Part shown: in pieces, positions 1 through 7,841 of the stretch
How positions within the stretch are numbered: the stretch's first letter is position 1
How the letters are laid out: each line of letters opens with the position of its first letter
From: Micromonospora sp. CB01531
GTDB taxonomy: Bacteria; Actinomycetota; Actinomycetes; Mycobacteriales; Micromonosporaceae
Direction of reading: 5' to 3'
DNA length: 64,000 nucleotides
NCBI RefSeq assembly: GCF_001905095.1
Contig: NZ_LWLS01000072.1
Location: 186,001-250,000 of the forward strand
Position numbers and translations under genes: made by a program
The notes under the pieces: generated by a model
Told to the model about the DNA's origin: nothing
Databases searched by the model: none
The model's input: the letters and a program-made list of their open reading frames with translations, nothing else

Positions 1-202
1 GCAGCCGTTTCGCCTCTTGGAGCCGGATGGCCGAGAGGAATCGCCCGGGCGATATTCCGGTGACGCGCTGGAACACCCGGGTGAAGTGAAATTTGCTGAA
101 TCGTGCAATACGCGCCATTTCTTGGACGGTCAATTCCTCGGACGGATTCATGAGCATTCGGTCGATGACTTTTTCCACGGCTCTCTGCACGCCCGAGTGC
201 AA
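1..202 (-). CDS. AraC-family transcriptional regulator, 3' part outside the window
   Basis: The reverse strand encodes an AraC-type DNA-binding domain that runs off the left edge. Visible pieces are an LTVQEMARIARFSKFHFTR helix-turn-helix and a FQRVTGISPGRFLSAIRLQ stretch. It is very similar to the AraC regulator at 3701 (FSKFHFTRMFQRVTGVSPGR), so the two are paralogues. I chose the TTG at 200-202 because GGGGGAGA precedes it and the protein start then lines up with the paralogue. An in-frame ATG at 275-277 is an alternative without a ribosome site. Function is inferred as a DNA-binding regulator; the target is unknown. Confidence 0.7.
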   Translation of the reverse strand, partial: MHSGVQRAVEKVIDRMLMNPSEELTVQEMARIARFSKFHFTRVFQRVTGISPGRFLSAIRLQEAKRL

Positions 203-565
203 CGATTCTCCCCCCGGAGTTGGTCGAGCGCCGGGGCGGCCGGGTCGGCGTTGGGCGGTCCCGGGCGCCACAGGCATCGTAGAGGGTAACCACGGGGTGG
301 CCGATGGTCAATGCGCCGTGCGTCGGCCGGGGCGCGGCGTGCGGTCTGCCGAAATTGCCTACCGGAAATGCAGGGACAGGCCGCTGTCTGGATGGCCGAG
401 AGCAGCCGTGGAGCGACTATCTGACCGGGTAAGTCGGGCATGGTAGGCGTCACCTGGCCGGACGCCGGCAGCCGAGGTTCTCCCTGGCAGCCGGCCCCGA
501 TCGCCATGTTTACCAGGGCGTCCAGCGAGGTAAGGTATAGACGGCCATGATGTCCTGGGGGAGCG
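203..565. other. Divergent intergenic region between the AraC and MerR regulator genes
   Basis: I see no gene in this 363-base stretch. It separates the divergently transcribed AraC fragment and the MerR gene and holds the MerR promoter near its right end (see 509-541). The part next to the AraC gene contains TACCCT a few bases before the alternative ATG at 277. Confidence 0.5.
509..541 (+). promoter_or_regulatory. Putative promoter/operator of the MerR gene
   Basis: TTTACC at 509-514 and TATAGA at 536-541 could be -35 and -10 boxes with an unusually long spacer of about 21 bases. The inverted repeat TTACC (510-514) / GGTAA (529-533) lies inside it. Long spacers with an internal dyad are typical of MerR-controlled promoters, so autoregulation is a reasonable inference. 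Confidence 0.4.
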
Positions 566-1219
566 ATGCGCATATCGGATCTGAGCCGGCGTAGCGGTGC
601 GCCGGTCCCGACCATCAAGTTTTATCTCCGAGAACGGTTGCTCATGCCGGGCACTCCCACCGCACGAAATCAGGCCGTCTACGGCGAAAAGCATCTTCGC
701 CGCGTGCGGCTGATTCGCGCGCTTGCCGGGATCGGCGGGCTGGAGCTTTCGTCGGTGCGCGAGCTGCTCGCCGCGGTGGACGACACGCGCGTTCCGCTGA
801 CCGAGGTCGTCGGCGCCGTCAACCGGGCGCTCTGCCCGCAGGCGAGCCGGGGGACGGCCCCGTCCCCCGACGAGCACGCCGATGAGGCGGCGCGCTACGT
901 GGACGGGCTCTCCTGGGACCACCAGCGAGGGCGTTCCGGCTCCCAGGTGCTCGCCGAGGTGATCGTCGCGCTCCGCGAGCTCGGCTGCGACGCCGAGCTG
1001 ACCGCCTTCGACGGCCTGGCGGCCCTCGCGGAGCAACTGGCCATCGCCGAGCTGGACCTGCTGGCCCACAAGGACGCCGTCATCGACCGGGGTGCGGCGG
1101 TGGCGCAGACCGTGCTCCTCAATGTCGCGTTCACGGTCCTGCACCGCATGGCCCACCAGCACCACGCTCTGCTGCGGCACGCCGCGGACACCGGTCACGC
1201 GGCGGGGCGGGACGACTGA
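566..1219 (+). CDS. MerR-family transcriptional regulator
   Basis: A 217-residue protein starting MRISDLSRRSGAPVPTIKFY, the classic MerR N-terminal winged helix-turn-helix (residues 1-70; KFYLRERLL matches the usual RYYEREGLL element). The rest is a helical effector or dimerisation region with no cysteine pattern for metal or redox sensing, so the ligand is unknown. The ATG follows GGGGGAGCG. The gene stands alone and converges on the FAD monooxygenase, with a strong hairpin between them. It may regulate its own promoter. The family call is firm; the regulon is not known. Confidence 0.88.
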   Translation: MRISDLSRRSGAPVPTIKFYLRERLLMPGTPTARNQAVYGEKHLRRVRLIRALAGIGGLELSSVRELLAAVDDTRVPLTEVVGAVNRALCPQASRGTAPSPDEHADEAARYVDGLSWDHQRGRSGSQVLAEVIVALRELGCDAELTAFDGLAALAEQLAIAELDLLAHKDAVIDRGAAVAQTVLLNVAFTVLHRMAHQHHALLRHAADTGHAAGRDD

Positions 1220-1225
1220 GACGCC

Positions 1226-1265
1226 GGGCCCGTCGCGCGGTCCACTGGAGACCGGCGACGGGCCC
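1226..1265. terminator. Bidirectional hairpin terminator
   Basis: GGGCCCGTCGC at 1226-1236 and its exact complement GCGACGGGCCC at 1255-1265 form an 11-bp perfect stem between the convergent MerR and FAD monooxygenase genes. There is no U-tract, as is common in actinobacteria. Confidence 0.7.
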
Positions 1266-1284
1266 GCGTCGGTGGGCCGGCTGA

Positions 1285-2661
1285 TCAGCCCGGGCGGGTG
1301 AGCGCGGGTTGCCGCGCCTGGCTGCCGGTGGAGCGCTTGAGCGCGCCGACGAGCACCCGCAGCAGGGTCGCCGGCCGCATCAGTGCCTGCGGGGGGTCCA
1401 CCATCCCGGCCGCGCGCATGTACGCGGTGGTCACCTTCGGGTCCTGGGTCGCCGCCGCCTGCACCAGCGAGAGGAAGCGCTGGAGGAAGCGGACCTTCAT
1501 CGAGCGGTCGCCCGGCACGCCGGCGAAGCCGAGGTCGACGGTGGTCGTCATCTCCCAGGCCGCGTCGATGACGCTGCTGGCGAGGTCTTGGAAGTACGCC
1601 GCCGGATCCGGCGCGCTGTCCCGGCGGAGGTGCCTGCGCAACGTCAGGGCCGACAGCGCGGCGACGGTCATGCCCTGGGCGTACACCGGGTTGAAGCTGG
1701 TGACCGCGTCGCCGGTGATCACGAGACCCGCCGGGAAGCGGGACATCCGCTCGTACCGGCGGCGCAGGGTGACCGGGTAGTGGAAGGGGACGGGCTCGTC
1801 GATCGGCCGGGCGCTGCGCAGTGCCTCGTGGATGTCCGGCACGCACAACGACTTGACGAACGCGTAGAAGCCCTCCTGATCGGTCGGCGGGTGGTCGCCG
1901 AGCAGCCCGTAGACGGTCAGCTCCACCTTGCCGTGGTCGGTCTGTGTGAAGATCGCGCCCCGCGGGGAATCCGGGTAGGCCACCGGGATGATGGCGAGGT
2001 CGCCCCCCCAGGGATCGTCGTCCAGCTCGTAGTGCTGGGTGACGTAGCCGAGGTCGATCTTGATGCGGTCCTCGGGCACCCGGGGATAACCGAACTTGGC
2101 CAGCATCGCGGGGGTCCGGGAACCCCGCCCGGTGGCGTCGACCACCAGGTCGGCCTCGATGACCTCCTCGCCACCGTCGCCTTCCAGATGGCGTACCCGG
2201 GCGCCGGTGATCCGGCTGCGATCGGCGGTCGCCACGAGGTCGACGATGTCGCACCGCTCGACGAACCGGACGGCCGGCAACTGCTCGACCCGCTCCCGGA
2301 CGTGCCGTTCCATCAGCGGAGCGGTCGCCGGCACCGCGGTGTAGCCGATGTCCTCACGCCGTAGCGGCTTGCCGTTGAAGAACCAGCGGACCGAGCCCGC
2401 GTAGTCGCCGGTGGGGCAGCCGTCCGCGACGAGCTCCTGGATGAATCCGGGGAAGAGCTCCTCGGCCACCTGCAACCCGCGTACGTGCATGGCGTTGATG
2501 TGCCGGCCCTGGGGCCGGCCGCGCCGCGGCCCGATCGTGCCCACCAGCCGGTCCCGATCCACGATCACGACCTCGTCGTACTGCTCGGACAACACCCGAG
2601 CGGCGAACAATCCGCCGTAGCTGCCACCGAGGACCAGCGCCCGGCGTGCTTTCTCACCCAT
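1285..2661 (-). CDS. FAD-dependent monooxygenase/epoxidase-like flavoenzyme
   Basis: A 458-residue flavoprotein. Residues 8-30 (ALVLGGSYGGLFAARVLSE) form the Rossmann FAD-binding motif, DRDRL follows the second strand, ATGRGS (near 178) is the central motif, and VITGDAV (near 315) is the GD motif that binds the ribityl chain. Overall it resembles class A hydroxylases and the epoxidase-like flavoproteins of actinobacterial secondary metabolism. The substrate cannot be read from the sequence. The start is ATG, with GAGGAAGG about 10 bases upstream. It lies just downstream of a decayed SDR gene in the same direction, suggesting an eroded oxidoreductase operon. Confidence 0.82.
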   Translation of the reverse strand: MGEKARRALVLGGSYGGLFAARVLSEQYDEVVIVDRDRLVGTIGPRRGRPQGRHINAMHVRGLQVAEELFPGFIQELVADGCPTGDYAGSVRWFFNGKPLRREDIGYTAVPATAPLMERHVRERVEQLPAVRFVERCDIVDLVATADRSRITGARVRHLEGDGGEEVIEADLVVDATGRGSRTPAMLAKFGYPRVPEDRIKIDLGYVTQHYELDDDPWGGDLAIIPVAYPDSPRGAIFTQTDHGKVELTVYGLLGDHPPTDQEGFYAFVKSLCVPDIHEALRSARPIDEPVPFHYPVTLRRRYERMSRFPAGLVITGDAVTSFNPVYAQGMTVAALSALTLRRHLRRDSAPDPAAYFQDLASSVIDAAWEMTTTVDLGFAGVPGDRSMKVRFLQRFLSLVQAAATQDPKVTTAYMRAAGMVDPPQALMRPATLLRVLVGALKRSTGSQARQPALTRPG

Positions 2662-2688
2662 CGTAGGTCGACCTTCCTCGCGCAGTGC

Positions 2689-2949
2689 TCAACTGGGCAT
2701 GGGGGCGAGCGGGACGGAACGGAGCAGCCCGCCGTCCACCACGAGCTCCTGCTCGGTAACGTCCGACGACCTGCGGACAGCAGGAACAGCACCACCTCGG
2801 GCACCTCGGCGGGATCGCTCGAGCCGCGCCGCATCGCGACCCGCGATGACGACGTGTGCGCCGGCCTCGGCCAGGCGCTGCGCGGTAGCCAGTCCGATGC
2901 CGCTGCCGGCGTCGGTGGCAAGTCCCTTCCTGCCCTCGAATTCGCTCAT
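2689..2949 (-). pseudogene. Decayed short-chain dehydrogenase/reductase (SDR)
   Basis: The N-terminus (MSEFEGRKGLATDAGSGIGLATAQR, shown here in part) is an SDR Rossmann start, with the usual TG altered to TD before the glycine motif. It runs to IAGRDAARLER and then jumps to an SDR C-terminus. The stretch DPAEVPEVVLFLLS is in another frame, after which ELVVDGGLL returns to the first frame. About 85 codons remain of the usual 240-260, and the catalytic Ser-Tyr-Lys region is absent. I read this as a large internal deletion plus compensating frameshifts. No product is expected to be active. Confidence 0.75.
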
Positions 2950-3700
2950 GTGGATGAGCGTGGCAGTCCCCCGGGTGAGTGGACATCTCCCGGCTTGCCG
3001 TGCTGAGGCCGCCGCACGGCGCCCGGGCGGCCAGCGATGAATGACGATGCCGTCGACCTGTCGCCGCTGTCCACAAGGTGCCGGCGACCGTCCACCGTAA
3101 ACGGCGAGGCGTGCGGTCCCACCGGGACCGGTACCGATTCCGCGGCGCTGCGCAATGCGGAAAGATGTGGTCCGGCGACGCCGCCCGGACGATGGTGTCG
3201 ACCGGTGAGCGTCGTGCGAAGGGACTGTGCCGTGCCGTCATTGTTGCCACCCGTCCGCCGGCCGGCCCCGCCGAGTTCCGGGCCGCCGGTATCGACGACC
3301 GACGTTGACGGACGTCCCTGAGCCGCCCTGGCCGCCGCCGGCGGGCCGGCGTTCGGCGCTCGGTCACCTCAGGTGCGCCGGCCCGTGTCCTTCGGGTTGT
3401 TTCTTGTTTCCGCTGGTGGGGTGCGGCCGTTCACTGGAGTGCGGGAAGCTCTCGCACGGTGCGCACGATATCGAGTATCACCGGTATCTATTTTTACTTC
3501 GCGATTGCGGTTGGCGGCGTCGATCACGGACGAGGGTTGCCCGGGACGAGGGCGGCCAGTTAGCCTGGCGACGGAAATCGCGGAATTGATGATGCTGACC
3601 TGTATCTGATTCGGTCGAGCCTTTCAATTCATGGGACCACCCTTCGAATAATGGGTGTCCGCGGTATTCCTTTCGAGAGGTCCTGCTAGGGGGAGACGTG
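2950..3700. other. Long intergenic region, no supported gene
   Basis: About 750 bases without a convincing coding frame. The right third (about 3460-3690) is markedly AT-richer than its surroundings and probably holds the promoter of the AraC gene. An imperfect hairpin sits at 3634-3660. Confidence 0.5.
3634..3660. promoter_or_regulatory. Inverted repeat upstream of the AraC gene
   Basis: GGACCACCC (3634-3642) and GGGTGTCC (3653-3660) pair with one bulged base around an AT-rich 10-base centre. It lies about 40 bases before the AraC start and could be an operator or a leader hairpin. Confidence 0.25.
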
Positions 3701-4504
3701 ATGGAGCACACTTCCGAAACGGCGGTTCTACGAGCCATCAATGCGATGCAGGAACGCCTGGGTGAGCAACTCACGGTGGATGACATGGCCCGTGCCGCGA
3801 TGTTCAGCAAATTCCATTTCACCCGCATGTTCCAGCGGGTCACGGGCGTGTCGCCCGGTCGGTTCCTCTCCGCCCTGCGCCTGCAGCGGGCCAAGGAGCT
3901 GCTGGTCTCGACGCGGATGAAGGTGGCCGACATCAGCGTCAGCGTCGGATACAACAGCGTCGGCACGTTCAGTTCCCGATTCAGCCGCAGCGTCGGGATG
4001 TCGCCCACCATCTACCGGCGCCGCTCCGGATACGCCACGGAGATCCGGGCCGGCGCCGACGGCTCCGGCTTCGGTAACGCGGCCCTGTCCTGCGACGTGC
4101 GATTGGCCTGCCCGGACGAGAACGCGCTGATCTTCGTCGGCCTGTTCGCCGACCGCCTTCCCGAAGGTCATCCGGTACGCTGCGGCGTGTTGCGGCACGC
4201 CAACCGGATCGTGTTCGACAACCCCCCGCCGGGCAGTTGGTACCTGCTCGCCCAGTCGGTCTCGGTCGATCGAGGTCCGGCCCGCCTGGGCCGCGACCGC
4301 GCCGACCGACCAGTGGCGGTCGCGACCGCCGGGCCGATCACCATCCGGCCCGACACGCTCGTCTCCATCGAGCTGGTCCTGCGGCCGGCCCGGGCCCTCG
4401 ACCCGCCGGTCCTGCTCGCGTTGCTCGACGCCCGCACGCACGCCCTGGGCCGGCTGGTCGATGCGCGGACCATGCCCGAGGCGGAGCTGGCGGACGCCGC
4501 CTGA
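3701..4504 (+). CDS. AraC-family transcriptional regulator
   Basis: A 267-residue regulator with the AraC domain at the N-terminus (residues 5-105). The first helix-turn-helix spans LTVDDMARAAMFSKFHFTR and the second ADISVSVGYNSVGTFSSRF. The C-terminal ~150 residues form an uncharacterised domain ending in VLLALLDARTHALGRLVDA. The ATG at 3701 is preferred over the adjacent GTG at 3698 because GGGGGAGA sits at the right distance for the ATG. It is a paralogue of the regulator at the left edge. The next gene, dTDP-glucose 4,6-dehydratase, is 308 bases downstream and may or may not be its target. Confidence 0.85.
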   Translation: MEHTSETAVLRAINAMQERLGEQLTVDDMARAAMFSKFHFTRMFQRVTGVSPGRFLSALRLQRAKELLVSTRMKVADISVSVGYNSVGTFSSRFSRSVGMSPTIYRRRSGYATEIRAGADGSGFGNAALSCDVRLACPDENALIFVGLFADRLPEGHPVRCGVLRHANRIVFDNPPPGSWYLLAQSVSVDRGPARLGRDRADRPVAVATAGPITIRPDTLVSIELVLRPARALDPPVLLALLDARTHALGRLVDARTMPEAELADAA

Positions 4505-4812
4505 GCGGGCACCCCACGCGGGCGGGTCGGCGCAATTGTCGCCCGACTCGCGCGGTGCCCGCGGATCTCCGCACTGGCGAACAACCCCGCCCAGCTCGCC
4601 ACCGAAATCGCGGGCGCAGAATTACCGTCACTTGTTCCGCTGTTCCGGCAATTCCAAAGAAAGAGTGCACGGGAGCGCGGCGTACGCTCCGAATCATCGC
4701 ATCGGCTCCTCTTCCCGGAGGTTTTCGTGGAGCTTTGCAGCCCGGTCGCCATCGACCTACTCGGCACGGCTGGCCACGCCGCCCACGGTGCTCGGCTGAA
4801 GGGACCGGCGTG
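4505..4812. other. Intergenic region, no supported gene
   Basis: About 300 bases between the AraC gene and the sugar dehydratase. I see no coding frame or clear hairpin. A GAAGGGA ribosome site lies at the right end. Confidence 0.4.
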
Positions 4813-5802
4813 ATGAGGCTTCTGGTGACCGGTGGTGCCGGCTTCATCGGCTCGAATTTCGTGCGCCGGATTCTCGGCGGCGCCTATCCGGCGCTGGACG
4901 GCGTTCGCGTCACGGTGCTCGACAAACTCACTTATTCCGGCGTGATGGCCAATCTCGACCCCGTCGGCGACGACCCGCGGCTGCGCTTCATCCTCGGCGA
5001 CATTTGCGACGAGGACCTAGTCGACGAGTTGATGAGCGGGCACGACGCCGTGGTGCACTTCGCCGCCGAAACGCACGTGGACCGGTCCATCAATCAGGCC
5101 GCGGCGTTCGTACGCACCAACGTGCAGGGCACCCAGGTGCTGCTGGACGCGGCCGTACGGCACCGGCCGCGCCGGTTCGTGCATGTGTCGACCGACGAGG
5201 TCTACGGGTCGATAGCCCACGGTTCCTGGGACGAGAACTGCCCGATGGAGCCCAATTCGCCGTACGCCGCCACCAAGGCCGCTGCGGAGCTCCTGGTCCG
5301 CTCCTACCACCGCACGCACAACGTGCCGGCGCTGGTCACCCGGTGCTCCAACAACTACGGGCCCTACCAGTTCCCCGAGAAGATCATCCCGCTGTTCATC
5401 ACCCGGCTGATGGCGGGCGGCAGCGTGCCGCTCTACGGCGACGGCCAGCACGTCCGGGACTGGCTGCACGTCGACGACCACTGCCGCGCGGTCGCCGCGG
5501 TCCTCAGCGGAGGGCGGCCGGGCGAGGTCTACAACATCGGCGGCGGCATGGAACTGACGAACCGGCAACTGGCCGAACGGCTGCTGACCGCGTGCGGCGC
5601 CGGCCCGGAACGGATCTGCTACGTCGATGACCGCAAGGGCCACGATCGCAGGTACTCCGTGGACACCAGGAAGATCCGGACCCAGCTCGGCTTCACGCCC
5701 CGCATCCCGTTCGACCAGGGCCTGGCTGCCACCGTGCAGTGGTATCGGTCGCGCCGGGACTGGTGGGAGCCGCTACGGGACCGCGCCGAGGTGCTGCGTT
5801 AG
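4813..5802 (+). CDS. rmlB: dTDP-glucose 4,6-dehydratase
   Basis: A 329-residue extended-SDR enzyme that converts dTDP-D-glucose to dTDP-4-keto-6-deoxy-D-glucose, the entry step to deoxysugars. Visible motifs are LVTGGAGFIGSNF for NAD binding, HFAAETHVDRSI, STDEVYG, the catalytic YAATKAAAE (YxxxK) and NNYGPYQFPEKIIP, all typical of RmlB. Length is normal. ATG 4813 directly follows an in-frame GTG at 4810; either could be used behind GAAGGGA. No rmlA, rmlC, rmlD or glycosyltransferase partner lies nearby. It therefore works with enzymes elsewhere, or is left over from a deoxysugar cluster to the left. Confidence 0.93.
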   Translation: MRLLVTGGAGFIGSNFVRRILGGAYPALDGVRVTVLDKLTYSGVMANLDPVGDDPRLRFILGDICDEDLVDELMSGHDAVVHFAAETHVDRSINQAAAFVRTNVQGTQVLLDAAVRHRPRRFVHVSTDEVYGSIAHGSWDENCPMEPNSPYAATKAAAELLVRSYHRTHNVPALVTRCSNNYGPYQFPEKIIPLFITRLMAGGSVPLYGDGQHVRDWLHVDDHCRAVAAVLSGGRPGEVYNIGGGMELTNRQLAERLLTACGAGPERICYVDDRKGHDRRYSVDTRKIRTQLGFTPRIPFDQGLAATVQWYRSRRDWWEPLRDRAEVLR

Positions 5803-5929
5803 TAGTGCCGAAGCACGAGATGGACTGGATGGGCGGGATGTCGGGCCGTCCGGGCCTGGTCGCTGGAGGCGGTGGCGGGCTAACTGAGCGACCGGACCTG
5901 GCCCGCCGGCCGGCCGCAGCCGTCGCGGG

Positions 5930-6499
5930 TCAGGTTTCGACTCGCCCCACCCGGTACGTCACGTGGGTGGCCTCCGGGGTGTCGACGGTGTCCAGGTGGT
6001 CCAGTTCCGGACCGGTGCCGTCGAACAGCGCGGTGCCGGACCCCAGCAGGAGCGGTACGACGTGCAGCCGCAGGTGATCGACGAGGCCGGTCCGCAGCGC
6101 CTGCTGGATGACCGACGCGCCGCCCATGATGTGGACCCGTTGGTCGCCTGCGGCCGCCCTGGCCGCTTCGATCGCGGCGGCCACTCCGCCGGTCACGAAC
6201 GTGAACGTGGTGTCGCCCTTGCGTACGGCGCCGTGTGGCCGGTGGGTCACCACGAAGACCGGCATGCGGAAGAAGCCGCCTTCGGCCGCCCAGCCATCGG
6301 TGTCGTCGTACACCCGCCGGCTCGTCACGACGGCGCCGGACGCGGCGAACGTCGCCCTGCTCAGCCGCCGCCCTTCGTCGTGTGTGAGCCACGCGTGCAA
6401 GCGTTCGCCACCCTTGCCGAACCCTGGCCACCGGTCGAGGTCAGGCCCGGTGACGAACCCGTCCAGCGACATCGAGATGTCCGCTTCAACAACTGCCAT
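5930..6499 (-). CDS. Dihydrofolate reductase-like (RibD C-terminal domain) protein
   Basis: A 189-residue protein of the RibD/DHFR-like reductase fold. Features are DISMSLDGFVTGP at the start, SRRVYDDTDGW, PVFVVTH and the HIMGGASVIQQAL nucleotide-binding stretch followed by DHLRLHVVPLLLGSGTALF. Such stand-alone proteins are common in actinobacteria and are usually not dedicated to riboflavin synthesis; the substrate is unknown. ATG 6499 was chosen because family similarity begins there, although the frame stays open upstream. It diverges from the ECF sigma gene with a 69-base spacer, a frequent arrangement in which the sigma factor may control both. Confidence 0.82.
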   Translation of the reverse strand: MAVVEADISMSLDGFVTGPDLDRWPGFGKGGERLHAWLTHDEGRRLSRATFAASGAVVTSRRVYDDTDGWAAEGGFFRMPVFVVTHRPHGAVRKGDTTFTFVTGGVAAAIEAARAAAGDQRVHIMGGASVIQQALRTGLVDHLRLHVVPLLLGSGTALFDGTGPELDHLDTVDTPEATHVTYRVGRVET

Positions 6500-6568
6500 G
6501 CCCGGGTAGACGCAGTGGGGCCGTGAAGTGTCCGATGAGTCGGCCAACTTTTTCTCGTCGGTACGGGT

Positions 6569-7477
6569 ATGAACGGTGCTGTGGACGCCACGAGCTTCGC
6601 GGAGCTGACCCGTCGGTATCACCGCGAACTGCAGGTCCACTGCTACCGGATGCTCGGCTCGTTCGATGCGGCGGAGGACCACGTACAGGAGGTCTTCCTG
6701 CGGGCGTGGCGGTCCAGGGACGCGTTCGAGGAGCGTTCCAGCGTCCGAACCTGGCTGTACCGCATCGCCACCAACGCCTGCCTGGACACGCTACGGCGTA
6801 CCCGCCCGCCGCTGCAGCCGTACCCGGATCAACTGCTCGACGAGCACCCGGGCCCCGACGCGGTGGCCATCGGCCGCGAGACGTTCGGTCTGGCGTTCCT
6901 CGCCGCGATCCAGCTGTTGCCGCCCCGCCAGCGGGCCGTGCTCGTGCTGCGGGACGTGCTGTCCTGGTCGGCGAGTGAGGCAGCCGCCCTGCTCGACACG
7001 ACCGTGCCGGCGGTCAACAGTGCCCTGCAGCGCGCTCGGGCGACGCTCCGGGACCGGTGGCCGGGCGGTCGACTGGAGTGGTCGCCCACCGGTGCACCGG
7101 ATCCGGCGCAGCGTGAGCTGCTGCGGCGGTACATCGCCGCGCACGAACGGGCCGATCCCCAGGCCCTGGTGGACCTGCTCCGCGAGGACATCCGGTTGAC
7201 GATCGAGCCGGACGTCGGTGAGTGGTCCGGCAAGGCCGCCGTCGCCGACGCGCTGCGCCGGGACATGAACACCCCCGGTCAGTGGCGGATGCTGGCCATG
7301 GCCGCCGACCGTCAGCCGGCCGTGGCCGCCTACGTCCGCGGTGCCGGCGACGCCACGTTCCGCCCGTTCGCGCTGATCGTGCTACGCCCGGAGGCGGGCC
7401 TCCTCCGCGCGATAGACGTGGTCAAGGCACCCGGCCTGTTCGCCACGTTCGGCCTTCCGGCGAGCCTGGACCGGTAG
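6569..7477 (+). CDS. ECF RNA polymerase sigma factor with SnoaL-like C-terminal domain
   Basis: A 302-residue group IV sigma factor. Region 2 covers about residues 8-75 (YHRELQVHCYRMLGSFDAAEDHVQEVFLRAW in part, then RTWLYRIATNACLD) and region 4 about 105-165 (LPPRQRAVLVLRDVL then SASEAAALLDTTVPAVNSAL). From about 175 a SnoaL/NTF2-like domain follows (LLRRYIAAHERADPQALVDLLRED). This architecture matches the sigma-X5/SigG-like group, in which the extra domain modulates activity in place of a classic anti-sigma factor. No anti-sigma gene is adjacent. Divergent from the DHFR-like gene. Confidence 0.88.
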   Translation: MNGAVDATSFAELTRRYHRELQVHCYRMLGSFDAAEDHVQEVFLRAWRSRDAFEERSSVRTWLYRIATNACLDTLRRTRPPLQPYPDQLLDEHPGPDAVAIGRETFGLAFLAAIQLLPPRQRAVLVLRDVLSWSASEAAALLDTTVPAVNSALQRARATLRDRWPGGRLEWSPTGAPDPAQRELLRRYIAAHERADPQALVDLLREDIRLTIEPDVGEWSGKAAVADALRRDMNTPGQWRMLAMAADRQPAVAAYVRGAGDATFRPFALIVLRPEAGLLRAIDVVKAPGLFATFGLPASLDR

Positions 7478-7841
7478 TGCCCCGAGGCTGAGTTCGGCGC
7501 GCCGTACACGGCGATGTCGATCTTGGCTCAGCCGTACGGTCGTACCGGGAGATCTTGGCAGCTCCGCCGTCCGGCGGTGGGCTGCCCCGTCCTGATGCTG
7601 CGATCATTGCATCTTTTGCCGCATCTGTCCTGACCTGCCACTTTCGCCGCTTTTGCGGGCGTTCGACGTCCTCTGCTGAGGTTTGCTCAATAAGCTCCGA
7701 AGCGAGTTGCGGCACCGGCCCAGGCCCCTCCGGCGCGGGTCGTGCCGCGCCATCCGCGCACCACGCGGACACCCTGCCTGACGTCCCTCGGGGCGGCCTG
7801 GGCCACGACCGCCGGAATCCCACGGAGATGCGTGAGACACG
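7478..7841. other. Intergenic region upstream of the polysaccharide locus
   Basis: 364 bases with no supported gene. GATCTTGGC occurs twice (7519-7527 and 7551-7559) and the middle is somewhat AT-richer (around 7600-7700). It probably contains the promoter for the glycosyltransferase operon. Confidence 0.4.

Noticed and set aside
4237..4812. 5' extension of the rmlB frame into the AraC gene
   Set aside because: Overlaps a supported gene; RmlB similarity begins at the ATG at 4813, where a ribosome site exists.
7519..7559. Repeated GATCTTGGC as a mobile or regulatory repeat
   Set aside because: Only two 9-base copies, no inverted ends and no flanking duplication.
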